DNA of 64,000 bases from Rana temporaria (GCF_905171775.1 NC_053489.1:139144642-139208641), one strand, 5' to 3'; counted from the first letter of the stretch, positions 1 to 12,778 are shown. Made by a program: numbers and translations. The notes: generated from the letters alone by a model not told the origin.

Positions 1-779
1 CTCTAGTGGTTACCTGCATATCAGGGTATGCAATTCGTTTGCTCAGAACAAACCTGTGAAGTGATGTAATGTTGCCAAGCTGCCTTCTTTGTGTATAGGA
101 GACAACACTAGGTGTCTGCACACATTTTTATTTCTACAGTATGTCAAAGTAGTCTGAAATCTTACAGTGTACTAGAAAAAAAACAACAGTCTGCATAATC
201 ACTTTGTCGCCCTCACTCTTCCTTCAGCCTAAGCCTTTGTATTGACCGATTAAGCCAGCCATCAAGATGCTGGCCAATAGGGATATGCGAGTGTTAAGAG
301 GAGGCCTGAGATCACAGATTGTGGTGGCAGTTCCTCTAGGGCCCATTTACACTTTACATTTAGAATCACCTTATTTTTATTTAAAATAACAAACAGGTTA
401 TACTTACCTGTGCTGTGCAATAGTTTTGGAGAAGCCCAGGTCTTCCATTCCTCAGATCTCTGCTGGTGGTCCTGGCTCCACCACCTGCTGAGTGCCCCCA
501 TAGCAAGCTGTTTGCTAAGGGGCACTTGTGTGGGCTTGTTCCCAAGCCTCTGTCTGCATCTAAAGACAGACAGCAGGACTCAGTCCCGCCCCTCCCTCAT
601 CACTGGCTGCGATTGACAATGATTCGGCCTGCTGTCTCTGGGTCAATGATGAGGGAGAGAGCAGACAGAGCCTCTGCTCTTGTGCACATCGCTGGATCGA
701 GATTGGGCTCTGGTAAGTATCGGGGGTGTCTGGGTCGGGGGACTGAATAGAATTCATTAAGGTAAAAAACCTTCTGCCT
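1..779. other. Decayed repeat DNA, no gene
   Basis: No convincing coding region. About 300-795 resembles a worn TTAA-type MITE: a short ACTTACCTG (reverse splice-donor-like) motif lies at 401-410 and a TTAA-adjacent end near 757-800. Open frames on both strands are short, overlapping and without recognisable domains. Confidence 0.35.
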
Positions 780-799
780 TTAGAACCACGTTAAGCGGC

Positions 800-1870
<1,071 letters not shown>

Positions 1871-2263
1871 AACCAAAAAACACTTACCTGCTCCACGGCT
1901 CCAGCGACGCGCCGGCCGGGGCTCCGCTCCTCGCCCCCCCTCGCCGGCTGGCGTCTTCATTCTTAGTGTGGGCACCCGGCAGTGACAGCTTTCGGCTTCA
2001 CGGCCGGACACACACTGCGCATGCGCGAGCGGCGTGGCACCGTCCGATTGGACAGGCGCTCGCCTACAGGGAGGGGCTGTGAAAAGGCGATTAAGCTATT
2101 CGCCTTTTCAGCCCCTCGGCGGAAGGAGGAAGTGGGACAGGAAGTCCCCTTCTCCTGAAGCCCCCACTCCCCCCCCAAAAAAATTACATGCCAAATGTGG
2201 AATGTAAGGGGGCGAGGAGTGGGTGAAGAGGAAGTTCCATTTTTAGGTGGAACTCCTCTTTAA
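1871..2263. mobile_element. Partial TTAA-type foldback MITE
   Basis: The right end reads GGTGGAACTCCTCTTTAA, ending in TTAA at 2260-2263, like the ends of the complete TTAA elements in the window. A reverse splice-donor-like CACTTACCTG lies at 1881-1890. An internal stem pairs 2071-2089 with 2101-2117 (GAGGGGCTG...CAGCCCCTC). No matching left TTAA end was found, so the copy is truncated or decayed. Confidence 0.5.
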
Positions 2264-3147
2264 GTAGTGGATGTGTACGGGGATTTTTTTGGACAATCTG
2301 GGTATCATTTAGGTAAAACAAAAATAGGAATGCTTTCCACCCCCTGAAATAATGCTCTGGTGCTTCTGTGTTTTCAATAGCCAATAAACACATAAGGACT
2401 TGAGTAAATATGATTGTAAACCAAGTCCACAATGAATGAAATATTTACAATACAGAGCTCAGGAGTCAGGTATTGTATTACTCAGGGAAATGCAATAATT
2501 ACTAATACATGAAAAACAATGGGATCATACATGCTAGTGACACACTGGGCTTCGTTTTCCTTCACTGATCAACCGATTCTAAGTTTACCAGGCATTTTAA
2601 GATCTTCCTGCCTTTTTATATGTCGGTGTTAACAAAGCAAACATTACATCCAGCTGAATAAAGAGCGGATGACAGCTATTGTCCCTGTTGGTACCGGCTT
2701 CTGAAATGGGAGGAGCTAATCAACCGGCAAGACAAAGTCAAGGGGAAGAGACAATGAAAATCCATGCACTAGAATAGGTGCAATGTAAGCATTAGAAATA
2801 AAAACATATGCATCGGATATTCATGTCATCTTACCGTACGACCCCGGCAGCAGCTATGACACTGCATGGTGGTCATGGTCACAAGGAGAACAATCTGCAA
2901 AAAAAAAAAATCACAATAATAATATAATAATCATAATAAATGATGGTCCATCAGGCAAATATTAAATGCAGTTATGCCTAATAAAAAAAATAAATACTAA
3001 TAATTGGTTATGCACAAATAAAAAAAAACACAATATTAATAAAAATTATTCTAATAAGAATGGTAGTCCAACATGCAAGTCTTAAAAATGCATCTATACC
3101 TAATATATATTTAAAAAAAAAAAAAGAGAGAAGGGCTATAGACAAAA
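2264..3147. other. No gene; A/T-rich intergenic DNA
   Basis: Low-complexity A-rich runs become frequent from about 2900. No coding, RNA or intact repeat structure was recognised. Confidence 0.4.
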
Positions 3148-3181
3148 ATATATATATATAATAATAATAATAATAATAATC
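3148..3181. repeat. TA/AAT simple repeat
   Basis: A short (TA)n tract runs directly into (AAT)n. Confidence 0.85.
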
Positions 3182-3267
3182 TGGTATTGCAAAGCTGTAC
3201 ATTTTATAATATTCCCCAGTGATTGTCAGTCTGAGTATTCCATGTCCTGAATGCTTAACAGACATGA

Positions 3268-3289
3268 CCCCCCCCCCCCCCCCCCCCCC
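3268..3289. repeat. Poly-C tract
   Basis: About 22 consecutive cytosines. Such tracts are length-unstable and prone to assembly or sequencing error. Confidence 0.9.
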
Positions 3290-3745
3290 GCCATGTCCTT
3301 GCAGAGCTCGATCTATTAATAGCCATCCTCACAACTTTAAAGTGCACTAGTGATTCATAGACCGAACCAGACAAAGAAAAATCCCCAAGAAATATTTATA
3401 TCTCCACCATAACCCAGTGCCACCCCCGACCCCTCCACCTGAAAACAATAACCCAATTTTTTTTCACATCGCCAGTTATTTTTGGAAATGCCAATCTGCA
3501 CCGCCTGTCCCTGATGGCAGCAGCAGGAACCAAAATCCGGTCAATCCATCATGCCGGCATTTTTCTGGGAACCCAAAGCCTGGTACACCATGGCAATATC
3601 GGAAAACAGCTAACATGACCACAGCAGTAACCATTTTTACATCATGTTACCTGCAATAAAATGCAATGTGTACATAAAATATAAATGCAATATAACAATT
3701 TCTAGGTAATAAAAAAAGTTGTGAACCTTTTTTCTTTTTTGCTGC
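3290..3745. other. No recognisable feature
   Basis: An 80-residue open frame on the plus strand (3417-3659) has no domain, signal peptide or codon pattern I would defend as coding. Confidence 0.4.
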
Positions 3746-3749
3746 ACAG

Positions 3750-4010
3750 CAACATTTTGTAATCTACAAAATCCAAGCCTGTTCTTTATCAATCAAAGGA
3801 AAAAGGATAGCCGGCTGATCCCTTTCCAAGATTTTTTTTTTTTTTTTTGTAATCTACAAAATCCATGCCTGGTCTTTCTTAATCATTGGAAGAGGGTAGC
3901 CGGCTGATCCCTTTCAAGATTTTTTTTTTTTTGTAATCTACAAAATTCATTGCAATAAATCGATCTATAGGATGTGCAGTAAAGGATAGCCGGCTGATCG
4001 GATCCCTTTT
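3750..4010. repeat. Three-copy tandem repeat, about 100-130 bp unit
   Basis: Three successive units contain TTTTGTAATCTACAAAAT, then a segment resembling ATGCCTGGTCTTTCTTAAT, then TAGCCGGCTGATCCCTTT and AAGATTTTTTTT. Unit lengths differ mainly in the T run, and the third copy is diverged. The T runs probably drove slippage or unequal exchange. Confidence 0.8.
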
Positions 4011-4539
4011 TGGCAATGGATGTCGGTATGGAGAGGCGTGCAATCAAGGAATACTGTGGTATGGATGTGATCCTGGAGTCCTGGGAAGAAGTGTGTGTAG
4101 GTTGAGCTCCTCTGAAGCCGGCGATGATGTCATGCTTTCTGCAACTAGTAGCAGGCACAAGGCATTTTCCTGAGGTTGGTGATACACAGGAGCTGGCAAT
4201 GCAGCAAGGAAGAATGGAAGGAAGGGGTGATACTTACAGGCTGCAGGCGTCCCTGCTCTGTGCCTCCTCCACTCCCTGTCCTGACTTGTACATAGTTAGC
4301 AGAGTGGTGTCTTTATGGAGGGGGGCATGGTGCTCTCTCCTGGAGACTTCCAGGAAGGAGAGTGCAGCCCTGGAATAGAGGGAAGAGAGAGACAAGCACG
4401 ACTCCTGCCTGGGACCTAGTCTCTATTAATGAGCTAATTTGGACAATTCCCAGAGCCCCGGTGTATGCTGCTGCAGAGACAGACTGCTTAGTCTGCAATA
4501 ATCTGCAACTCAAAGTCCCCCCACTGTCTGGCAGCCAGA
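4011..4539. other. No recognisable feature
   Basis: Sequence leading into the GC-rich segment. Short overlapping frames on both strands show no domain. Confidence 0.35.
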
Positions 4540-4960
4540 GCTCTTCAGCCAATGGCAAGGCGCGGCCGCCGCCTGCAGCCCCGCCTTTCCCGGGGTGTAG
4601 CCCCTCCTCCTTGCTGCGGGTGGGATCCCCGAGCTCCCCCCCTCCCTCCAGTAATGCATAGCTCAGTCCTCGCATGATCCCTGCTGCCTCCATTCTGCAG
4701 ACGGGAGACCGACCTCCCGCCTCAGCTCTTCGGCGGTAGGGGATTGGTGGTCTGAGGCGTCGGTCAGCGCTGGTAGGCGTGGGCTCTTTTTCACTGGCTA
4801 CAAATAGAGCGGGCGAGGATTGGTGGAGCTCCTAGTCGTTGAATCCCGGGCGAGCTGCTGTATGGATGTGGCTGGATGCCAGGCGGCGGTGGGGGGAGGC
4901 GGAATGCTGTAACTGGAAACCTGCAGCAGAGGTCGTCTGAGGCAACCAGGACAGGGACGT
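4540..4960. promoter_or_regulatory. GC/CpG-rich promoter-like segment
   Basis: This is one of the few GC-rich stretches not explained by a mobile element. It holds a CCAAT box at 4549-4553, two inverted CCAAT boxes (ATTGG at 4743-4747 and 4819-4823), an inverted GC box (CCCCGCC, 4579-4585), several CG dinucleotides and a weak TATA-like CTACAAATAG at about 4798-4807. The inverted CCAATs suggest minus-strand output; the TATA-like site suggests plus-strand output. It could mark a first exon of a host gene, an LTR promoter or simply GC-rich DNA. No confident coding exon follows in either direction. Confidence 0.3.
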
Positions 4961-5029
4961 GCCATTGCTGCCTTCCTTTTTTGTGCATATGTGATGAGGA
5001 GCGGACAGGGCTGTGCTGCAAGTGTCTGT

Positions 5030-6350
5030 GCCGGGGAGTAACCCGCTCATGGCCAGAGCCACCCTACTCTCTGCCCATGGGTAACTCTTCAGTATAGCAA
5101 GGGGCATGACTGGAACCGGGGGCATATGATTAACCCGCTCATGACCAGAGCCACCCTACTCTCTGCCCATGGGTAACTCTTCAGTATAGCAACAGGCATG
5201 ACTGGAACCGGGGGCATATGATTAACCCTTTCCTGGCCAGAGCCACCCTACTCTCTGCCCATGGGTAACTCTTCAGTATAGCAACAGGCATGACTGGAAC
5301 CGGGGGTATATGATTAACCCTTTCCTGGCCAGAGCCACCCTACTCTCTGCCCATGGGTAACTCTTCAGTATAGCAAGGGGCATGGCTGCAATAGGGGGCA
5401 TATGATTAACCCGCTCATGACCAGAGCCACCCTACTCTCTGCCCATGGGTAACTCTTCAGTATAGCAAGTAATAGGGGGCATATGATTAACCCTTTCCTG
5501 GCCAGAGCCACCCTACTTACTGCCCATGGGTAACTCTTCAGTATAGCAAGGGGCATGACTGCAATAGGGGGCATATGATTAACCCTTTCCTGGCCAGAGC
5601 CACCCTACTCTCTGCCCATGGGTAACTCTTCAGTATAGCAAGGGGCATGGCTGCAATAGGGGGCATATGATTAACCCGCTCATGACCAGAGCCACCCTAC
5701 TCTCTGCCCATGGGTAACTCTTCAGTATAGCAACAGGCATGACTGGAACCGGGGGCATATGATTAACCCTTTCCTGGCCAGAGCCACCCTACTCACTGCC
5801 TATGGGTAACCCTTTATCAGTGTTGCATGGGGTATGACTAGAACAGGAGGCATGGGATTAACCCTTTTGTGGCCAGCACTACTCTGCCCGCTGGTAACCC
5901 TTCATCAGTATTACATGGGGGCATAGTATTAACCCTTTCATGGCCAGCACCACCCTGCCCATGGGTGACCCTTCATCAGTATTGCATGGGGTATGACTGG
6001 AATGGGGGCATAGGATTAACACTTTCATGGCCAGAGCGTGGGGTATGACTGGAACGGGGCATAGGATTAACCCTTTCATGGCCAGAGCCACCCTACTCAC
6101 TGCCCATGGGTAACCCTTCAGTATAGCGTGGGGTATGACTGGAACGGGGCATAGGATTAACCCTTACATGGCCAGAGCCACCCTACTCACTGCCCATGGG
6201 TATCCCTTCAGCATAGCGTGGGGTATGACTGGAAAGGGGCATAGGATTAACCCTTTCATTGCCAGAGCCACCCTGCTCACTGCCCATGGGTTGCCCTTCA
6301 CCGTGTGACTGGAACCAAGGCATACGATTAACTCTTTCATGGCTAGAAAC
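5030..6350. repeat. 92-bp minisatellite, about 14 copies
   Basis: The unit carries the landmarks AACCCGCTCATGGCCAGAGC, CTGCCCATGGGTAACTCTTC and GGGGGCATATGATT. Successive AACCC landmarks start at 5040, 5132, 5224 and 5316, so the period is exactly 92 bp at first. The array becomes shorter-period and more diverged after about 5800 and fades near 6350. Adjacent units share variants (CTCATG versus TTTCCTGG), which suggests local unequal exchange. Confidence 0.95.
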
Positions 6351-6568
6351 TCACTAATGCCTGGATAGGTTTACTCCTTCAGTTAGTCATGACTATTACC
6401 ATTTATTTTATAGGTGTGTGCAATATATATAGTTCTGGCAGTTTACCCAGTGCTTTACATCCTGTATCTTCACACCAGTCCCTGCCTTCCAGCAGCTTGA
6501 AGTAGAACGTTATGTAAAGAATTGGCGAACAGGCAGTGCTTTGTCTCTCCTGCTTTAAAGCTATCTAC
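6351..6568. other. Intervening unique DNA
   Basis: No feature recognised between the minisatellite and the Tc1-like end. Confidence 0.4.
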
Positions 6569-7032
6569 AGTGCCTTGAAAAAGTATTCATACCCCTTGAA
6601 ATGTTCCACATTTTGTTATGTTACAGCCAAATACTTAAATGTTTTTTATTGGGATATTATGTGATAGACCAACACAAAGTGGCACATAATTGTGAAGTGG
6701 AAGGAAAATGATAAATGGGTTTCAATTATTTTTTACAACTCAATATGTGAAAATTGTGGTGTGCGTTTGTATTCAGCCCCCTTTACTCTGATACCCCTAA
6801 CTAACATAGTGGAACCAATTGCCTTCCGAAGTCAACTAATTGGTAAATTGAGTCCATCTGTGTGTAATTTAATCTCCATATAAATACAGCTGTTCTGTGA
6901 AGCCCTCAGAGGTTTGGTAGAAAACCTTTGTGAACAAACAGCATCATGAAGGCCAAGGAACACAGCAGACAGGTCAGAGATAAAGTGATGGAGATGTTTA
7001 AAATCAGTATTAGATTATAAAAAAAATATCCC

Positions 7033-9208
7033 ACTGTTGCAAATGTAACTCAGTGTCATTTGATCCTTTGTATACTTTTGCATATGTGTAGCAGGTGTCT
7101 CACATTATAACCCACGACCCCCGCCAAGAAATCCAATGCAATGTACACAGGCTTTCCATCCTGAAAGAGGAAGAAAGCTGCCTGTCATGTCTGCATAGGC
7201 TTTTTCACCCCCATCTCTCCTCCCTCTTTCACTGAGTTTAATGTAATGTGAGCTGACTAACACAGACTATTCTGTTCCTCCCTTTGTTCCCATTGGCAGG
7301 AAGAAGAAAGCCAATTAAAAGGAGCAGTTACAGGAGCCAGCCAATCAGAGGGACTTTAACAAGCCGCAGTAAGTAGCCGCAAAGGACTCTGGAATATGAA
7401 GTCGGCACAGAGCAGCCTCACTCACTTTTACAGAGGCAGGACTGCAAATCCCAGCGTTCTCTGTGGGCAGGAAAGTAAAATACTCCATTTTAATTCCTGA
7501 AGAGAATCGGTCACCATGAAACCGTTAAAGAGATTAGACCTGAAGGAGAGATGCTGTCTCTCAGATAATCTCCCAGTACAATTCAGGCCCCCACCGCCAG
7601 TTGGGACATCTAACCTGAGAGAGGGGCATTCCAGGTGCTTATCGAGGCGTACCAGTACTGACGGTGAAACATTCCAGTGTGAGGTGACCAGTTGGGTTGC
7701 CAAGAGAGCCTGCCTGTTCCGGGACGTTCTTTTGGGCTTTAACCACAGGATTTGGTTAGAGGGCATTTTGCCCATCTGCAGGGAACAGAGACACTGCACC
7801 ATAGAATTATGAACACTGTATACAGACATTGTTGCTGGTAGTCATCTTGCTGACACTTGTAGGGCCACAGGGATAAGGCTATCCATTTCTCGGACACTGT
7901 ATACAGACATCATTGTCCTCTCACCTTTCTGAGGAAGATCCTGCCTGTTTCACTTGGTAATCTGGGCCAGTTGTGTTGTTTGGACAGGGATTTAAGTGCA
8001 CCAACAAAAGTGGCTAGCTGAAGACACCAAATCCTATCTTTTCTGCAAAAGTACTGAAGCTACTAGTTCCATAAATATCCGCACACACATATTCAGGGCT
8101 TTCCATATGCATTGGGTGTGTGGGACAGTTTATCTATAACGTTAAGCCATTAATTGTTGACTTGAATAAGTGTGTAAAGTTGGGCCTGTGGTGTTAGGGG
8201 ACAGCATTCAGCATGTGATGTCAGGGGATAGTCATTCCTCTACTCTCCTCATGCCTGGACTTATAGAGCCAATCTGAGTAAAGGTAACCAATCCAATTTA
8301 AAGTGCCATATTGTGCGTAATTTACTATTAAAGTGTGCCTCTACTCTTGGGGACATTCTCAGGTTTGGAATCCCCTGAAAGCAGCTTGAATGTAGGATTG
8401 AGAGCGACATTGCTCTTAAATCTCAGTTATTGCTCTCTCTAGTTGATTACTTGACTATATACAGTCATTGTTTGTTATTCGTCCACTGAAATATTGCAGT
8501 AAAGACAATTTCTGTGTTTTATCATAACGTGTGCATTTCTCATTGGTCATTGCATTTACACTACTTCCAGGTGTGCCAGAGGCGGCTGAGGCTGTTATTA
8601 AAGCGGTGGTTCCCCTAAAAATAAAATTTTGACATCGCATTTAGCAAATAAATTACAGTTAGAATCGGCTTGTTTTATTTAAAAAATACCTCCGTACGTA
8701 TCGTTTCCTATATTCGGTCCCACCGCCACTTCCGGGTACGATGCAGGCGGTGGGCGTTCCTAATTGATTGACAGGCATCCGAACGACGCATCCATCGCGT
8801 CACGAGATGCCGAAAAAAGCCGAACGTCGGTGCGCATGCGCCGTATAGAGCCGCACCGACGTTCGGCTTTTTTCGGCATCTCGTGACGCGATGGATGCGT
8901 CGTTCGGATGCCTGTCAATCAATTAGGAACGCCCACCGCCTGCATCGTACCCGGAAGTGGCGGTGGGACCGAATATAGGAAACGATACGTACGGAGGTAT
9001 TTTTTAAATAAAACGAGCCGATTCTAACTGTAATTTATTTGCTAAATGCGATGTCAAAATTTTATTTTTAGGGGAACCACCGCTTTAAGGTTGGGAGGAG
9101 TAACGGACTGAACTAACTTAAGCAGCTCCTTCGGGGGTATTGCTACATATGTATGTATATTTGGAATCTGCCTTTTTACTTTCTAAAATAAAAATGTGAA
9201 AAAAAATG
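7033..9208. mobile_element. Unclassified 2.2-kb insertion in the Tc1 element
   Basis: The Tc1 sequence is interrupted precisely here, with TATCCC on both sides, so this block arrived as a unit after the Tc1 copy. Its right end is A-rich (AAAATAAAAATGTGAAAAAA), as expected for a retro-inserted copy, but I see no reverse transcriptase. Two opposed frames (7516-7812 plus, 7428-7829 minus) cover the same bases and neither has a known domain. It may be a degenerate retrosequence or an LTR remnant. A TTAA foldback element sits inside it at 8598-9088. Confidence 0.6.
8598..9088. mobile_element. TTAA foldback MITE, 491-bp near-perfect palindrome
   Basis: Starts TTAAAGCGGTGGTTCCCC and ends GGGGAACCACCGCTTTAA. 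Two arms of about 237 bp flank a 17-bp spacer (8835-8851); I noticed a single arm mismatch (T versus C in the GGCTTGTTTT segment). TTAA at both ends is the target duplication used by Kolobok/T2 and piggyBac transposons; the TTAAAG start fits T2/Kolobok better. No coding capacity, so it depends on a transposase elsewhere. The near-identity of the arms suggests recent formation or arm homogenisation. Confidence 0.9.
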
Positions 9209-10001
9209 TATCCCAAGCTTTGAACATTTCATGGAGCACTTCTGAAAATCAAGAGTATGGCACAACTGCAAACCTACCAAGACATGGCCATCCACCAAAA
9301 CAGACAGGCCAGGCAAGGAGAGCATTAATCGGAGAAGCAGCCAAGAGGCCCATGGTAACTCTGGAGGAGCTTCAGAGATCCACAGCTCAGGTGGAATAAT
9401 CTGTCCACAGTACAACTATTAGTTGTGCATTCTATAAATCTGGTCTTTATGGAGGAGTGACAAGAAGAAGGCCATTGTTGAAAGAATGCCATAAGAAGTC
9501 CCGTTTGCAGTTTTTGAGAAGCCATGTGGGGGACACAGCAAACATGTGGAAGAAGGTGCTCTGGTCAGATGAGACCAAAATTGAACTCTTTGGCCTAAAA
9601 CAAAACGCTATGTGTGGGCAGAAAACTAACACTGCACATCACCCTGAACACATCCTCCCCACCATGAAAGCATCATGTTGTGGGAATGCTTTTCTTCAGC
9701 AGAGACAGGGAAGCTGGTTGAACATGATGGGAAGGTGGATGGAGTCAAATACAGGGAAATCTTAGAAGAAAACCTGTTAGAGTCTACAATAGACTTGAGA
9801 GTGGGGCAGAGGTTCACAGCCAGAGCTACAATGGAATGGTTAAGATCAAAGCATATTCATGTGTTAGAATGGCCCAGAGAAAGTCCAGACCTAAATCCAA
9901 TTGAGAATCTGTGGCAAGTCTTAAAAATTGCTGTTCACAGACGCTCTCCATCCAATCTGACAGAAGCTATTTTGCAAATGGGCAATCATTTTACTCTCTA
10001 G
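9196..10001 (+). pseudogene. Tc1-like transposase remnant
   Basis: Three overlapping partial frames (9196-9399, 9457-9765, 9675-10001) together span the middle and end of a Tc1/mariner-family DDE transposase, which cuts and pastes its own element. Recognisable pieces are the helix-turn-helix/linker region (GRPRK-like part decayed), WSDETKIELFG with the first catalytic Asp, and SPDLNPIENLW with the third acidic residue. The second catalytic region, normally Asp-rich just before PKHT, reads as VGQRFTARAT and has lost its Asp. Frameshifts and stops separate the pieces and the N-terminal DNA-binding domain is cut by the insertion. Clearly dead. Confidence 0.88.
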
Positions 10002-10163
10002 ATGAGCAAAGCTGGTAGAGACATACCCAAAAAGACTTGCAGCTGTAATTGCAGTGAAAGTTGATTATACAAAGTATTAACTCAGGGGCGCTTAATTCAA
10101 ATGCACGCCACACTTTTTACATATATGTAAAAAAAATTGAAAAGCATTTATAATTTTTCAAAA

Positions 10164-10589
10164 TTTGGCCAGTTTAGCAGGGACTGGCCAAATTTTGATC
10201 TATGTATGGGCAAGCTGGGTTTCCAGAAGCCAATCTAATGATTCATTTCTGTACAACAAGCCTGTTGGGAAACTTCTATACGATCAGAGCCACTGGCAGC
10301 GCTGATCAGTGTGTTCTGATGGTGGGGAAGTCTCCCTGCTGTTAGAATACAAAGACACAGTGGGAGTCATTACCCCATCCTCCTTGAATGTGTGTATAGG
10401 GGAATTGGGTATTTTTTTTTTTTTTCATCCTGCAGGTTGAATACAATTTTTTCCTAATGTATGTCTTCCACTCTCAGGCAGTGGTGGTCAACTTTCTTGA
10501 TATGGGGGGCCTCAAGTGTGGTCCTCAATATCACCAAAGGGCCACACATAAAATTAACTGAATATTCAGCTTCAGAGAAAGCAGACACA
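10164..10589. other. Decayed repeat, no gene
   Basis: Part (about 10180-10310) loosely resembles 44230-44460 (shared words such as CTATG.ATGGGCA and TACAAC..GCCTGT), so both may be copies of an old MITE. An 87-residue plus frame overlaps the start of the minisatellite and is not coding. Confidence 0.35.
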
Positions 10590-11029
10590 CAAAAGGATAT
10601 AGTCAGAGACTGCGGACATGATACAAGAAATGGTCAGAGACTGCGAAAATTATACAAGAGATGGTCAGACTGCGAAAATTATACACGAGATGGTCAGAGA
10701 CTACTGTCAAGATATATGAGATAGTTAAAGACTGCAGACATGATACAAGGGATGGTCAGGCACCACAGTAATGATACAAGAGATGGTCAGAGACTGCGGT
10801 CATGATACAATGGATAAAGGGATGGTCAGAGACTGTGGTCATGATAAAGGGATGGTCAGAGACTACAGTCATGTAACAGGAGATGATCAAAGACTAGAGA
10901 CATAATACAAGAGATGGTCAGAGTCTGGTGGCATGGTACAGGAGATGGCCAGAGATGGCAGACATGATACAGAAGATGTTCAGAGATGGCAGACATAGTA
11001 CAGCAGACGGTCAGAGATGGCAGACATGA
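10590..11029. repeat. About 31-bp degenerate minisatellite (left part)
   Basis: Repeats of GATGGTCAGAGACTGC..ACATGATACAAGA with many substitutions and length changes. The array continues after the L1 insertion at 19724. Confidence 0.88.
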
Positions 11030-11189
11030 CTTGTGTGAGGGGCGGAGCCAACGGCCGACATGTAAGCAGCGCTGGTCCGGAGCTCCGTGCAAGGCAGAGT
11101 GATCCTGCACACATCCTGGGCGTCAGAGCCATCCCTTCTCGTCGACACGAGTAGCCGCAGACTCCTGAACCTGTGCTGATCACCCGGCG
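11030..11189 (+). promoter_or_regulatory. L1 5' UTR
   Basis: GC-rich leader between the left target duplication and the first ORF1 methionine, opening CTTGTGTGAGGGGCGGAGCC. L1 5' UTRs usually carry an internal promoter; that function is inferred from position only. Confidence 0.6.
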
Positions 11190-11476
11190 ATGGTCAAATA
11201 CGGCCGGACGCCGGTGGAGTCCCCCGGGAAACGTGTCTCCCAGCTTGCCTGGGGATCCCAAGATGGCGGCGGCCACGAGGCGGAGGAACAAGGCCCCAGC
11301 TTGGCACAGCCTGATGGCGATGACTGGCCTCCTCTGTCGGATAGCCAGGTAAGCCAGCTGCCTCCCAGAACTAAGGGACATAAGAAGGGCCCACACCGGG
11401 CCGTATTGCAGCCGCAGGCGGAGGGGGATGAGGTTCCTGACACAGGCGGGGGGGAGCCCTCCCTGAAGCAGATCAT

Positions 11477-11706
11477 AAAAACAAGAGAAAGAAGCGCCTC
11501 TGAGTATACTGCTTTTAATTTAAAACATAAAAATATATATCCAGCACTTACATCAAAGTAGTATGGTGCAGTCGTGGAGGCTGGCGTGCATCTATGACAG
11601 ACAGTCCGCAAAGCGTGAGATGTAGGCAGCCGGAGAGAGCCGGGGGGAGAAACGGCTAAGTCCTAGTTGTTATGCCGCTGCTGGGCAATGGAATCATCAG
11701 CTGTTG
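11477..11706 (-). repeat. Penelope-like inverted terminal arm (left)
   Basis: Reverse complement of 13642-13871 over 230 bp; I saw no mismatch by eye. Confidence 0.92.
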
Positions 11707-12778
11707 TCACCCCAATTTGGTGAATAGTTTTGTCGATCACTGTAATGTCAATCAGTTAGGACTCTCTTTCTCTTTTGTGTGGAATCAGGAATCTCTGGCC
11801 TTTCTCGACCTAGAATTATGTCACGAACACAACAATATATTCGTCCGCAACTACACTAAACCCACTGCAGGAAATTCTTACCTGCATTATGATAGTTGTC
11901 ATCATCCATTATGGGTTAAAAACATACCTAAAGGCCAATTCTGCCGATTACGCCAAAACTGTACCAAAGATAGCGACTATATTCTCCAAAGTGCTCATTT
12001 AAAACAAAAATTCCTTGAAAAAGGATATCCCGAATCACTAATAGATCATGCTTACAATATCTTTCTCCCCGGAAAAAAACCCAAAACTGTTAAATCACCA
12101 GAAAAACCTGCTGTGCGTTTTATCACCGGTTTCCATGGACAATACAAAAAAATGGAACAAATCCTTTCAAAACATTGGAACATACTTAAACAGGACCCCC
12201 ACTTAGCTACTACTTTGTGTGAAAAACCTAAAGTAACTTACAGAAGAGCTCCTACACTCAAAAATAAGATAGCACCCAGTAGGTTAAAAAGTCTTAAACC
12301 GCTAGATTCCACCTGTCTGATCCCATTAAAAGGGATGTACAGGTGCAACAAACCCAGGTGCAAAACCTGTCCATTTGTCACTCATGGCCAAAAAGATTTC
12401 TTCCACAGAGGTAAATCATACTCGCTGGACAATTTTCACAATTGTTCCAGCGACTATGTGGTGTACTGTATTACATGCCCCTGTAAACTACTTTATGTTG
12501 GTCGCACCATCAACCCTTTGAGACAGCGGTTTGGTGCACACCGACGCTTCGTTGAGGCTGGATGTGACGAACATAGTGTGCCTCGCCATTTCCTGGAGCA
12601 TCACGACCGGTCTACGGAGGGCCTACGGGTATGGGTCATTGAATCCATACCTAGGGGCCTTTCTGAGGCTGAGCGTTTTTCCAGACTGTGCGAACGCGAG
12701 ACTTTCTGGATATTTACTCTTGATTGTCTCTCTCCTCTCGGCCTCAACGAAGAACTAGATGTTAACGCCATTCTTTAA
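11672..12778 (+). pseudogene. Penelope-like RT-endonuclease, C-terminal fragment
   Basis: A 368-residue open frame whose first 12 or so codons lie in the inverted arm. The remainder begins just after where the reverse-transcriptase catalytic YxDD motif should be (LAFLDLEL follows), so the polymerase active site is missing. Next come the thumb/linker region (HPLWVKNIPKGQFCRLRQNC), a Cys-rich cluster (CNKPRCKTC, about residues 225-235) and a GIY-YIG nuclease at about 261-368, with VVYCITCPC, LYVGRTI, an Arg-rich helix and the late acidic ERETFW. The frame is intact through the nuclease. It cannot reverse transcribe by itself. Confidence 0.9.

Larger units (their letters stand above)
6569..10163 (+). 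mobile_element. Tc1-like transposon, split by a 2.2-kb insertion
   Basis: The left end (ACAGTGCCTTGAAAAAGTAT from about 6569) is the terminal inverted repeat typical of vertebrate Tc1-like transposons, followed by the usual inner repeat. Tc1 sequence runs to about 7032 and resumes at about 9215, joined across the short duplication TATCCC (7027-7032 and 9209-9214). The 3' side breaks off near 10163, inside the expected inner part of the right inverted repeat, so the right terminus is missing and the element cannot move. Transposase frames at 9196-10001 are broken. Confidence 0.88.

Noticed and set aside
7428..7829. Opposed frames of 98 and 133 residues
   Set aside because: Overlapping on both strands with no domain or signal peptide; cannot both be coding and neither has support.
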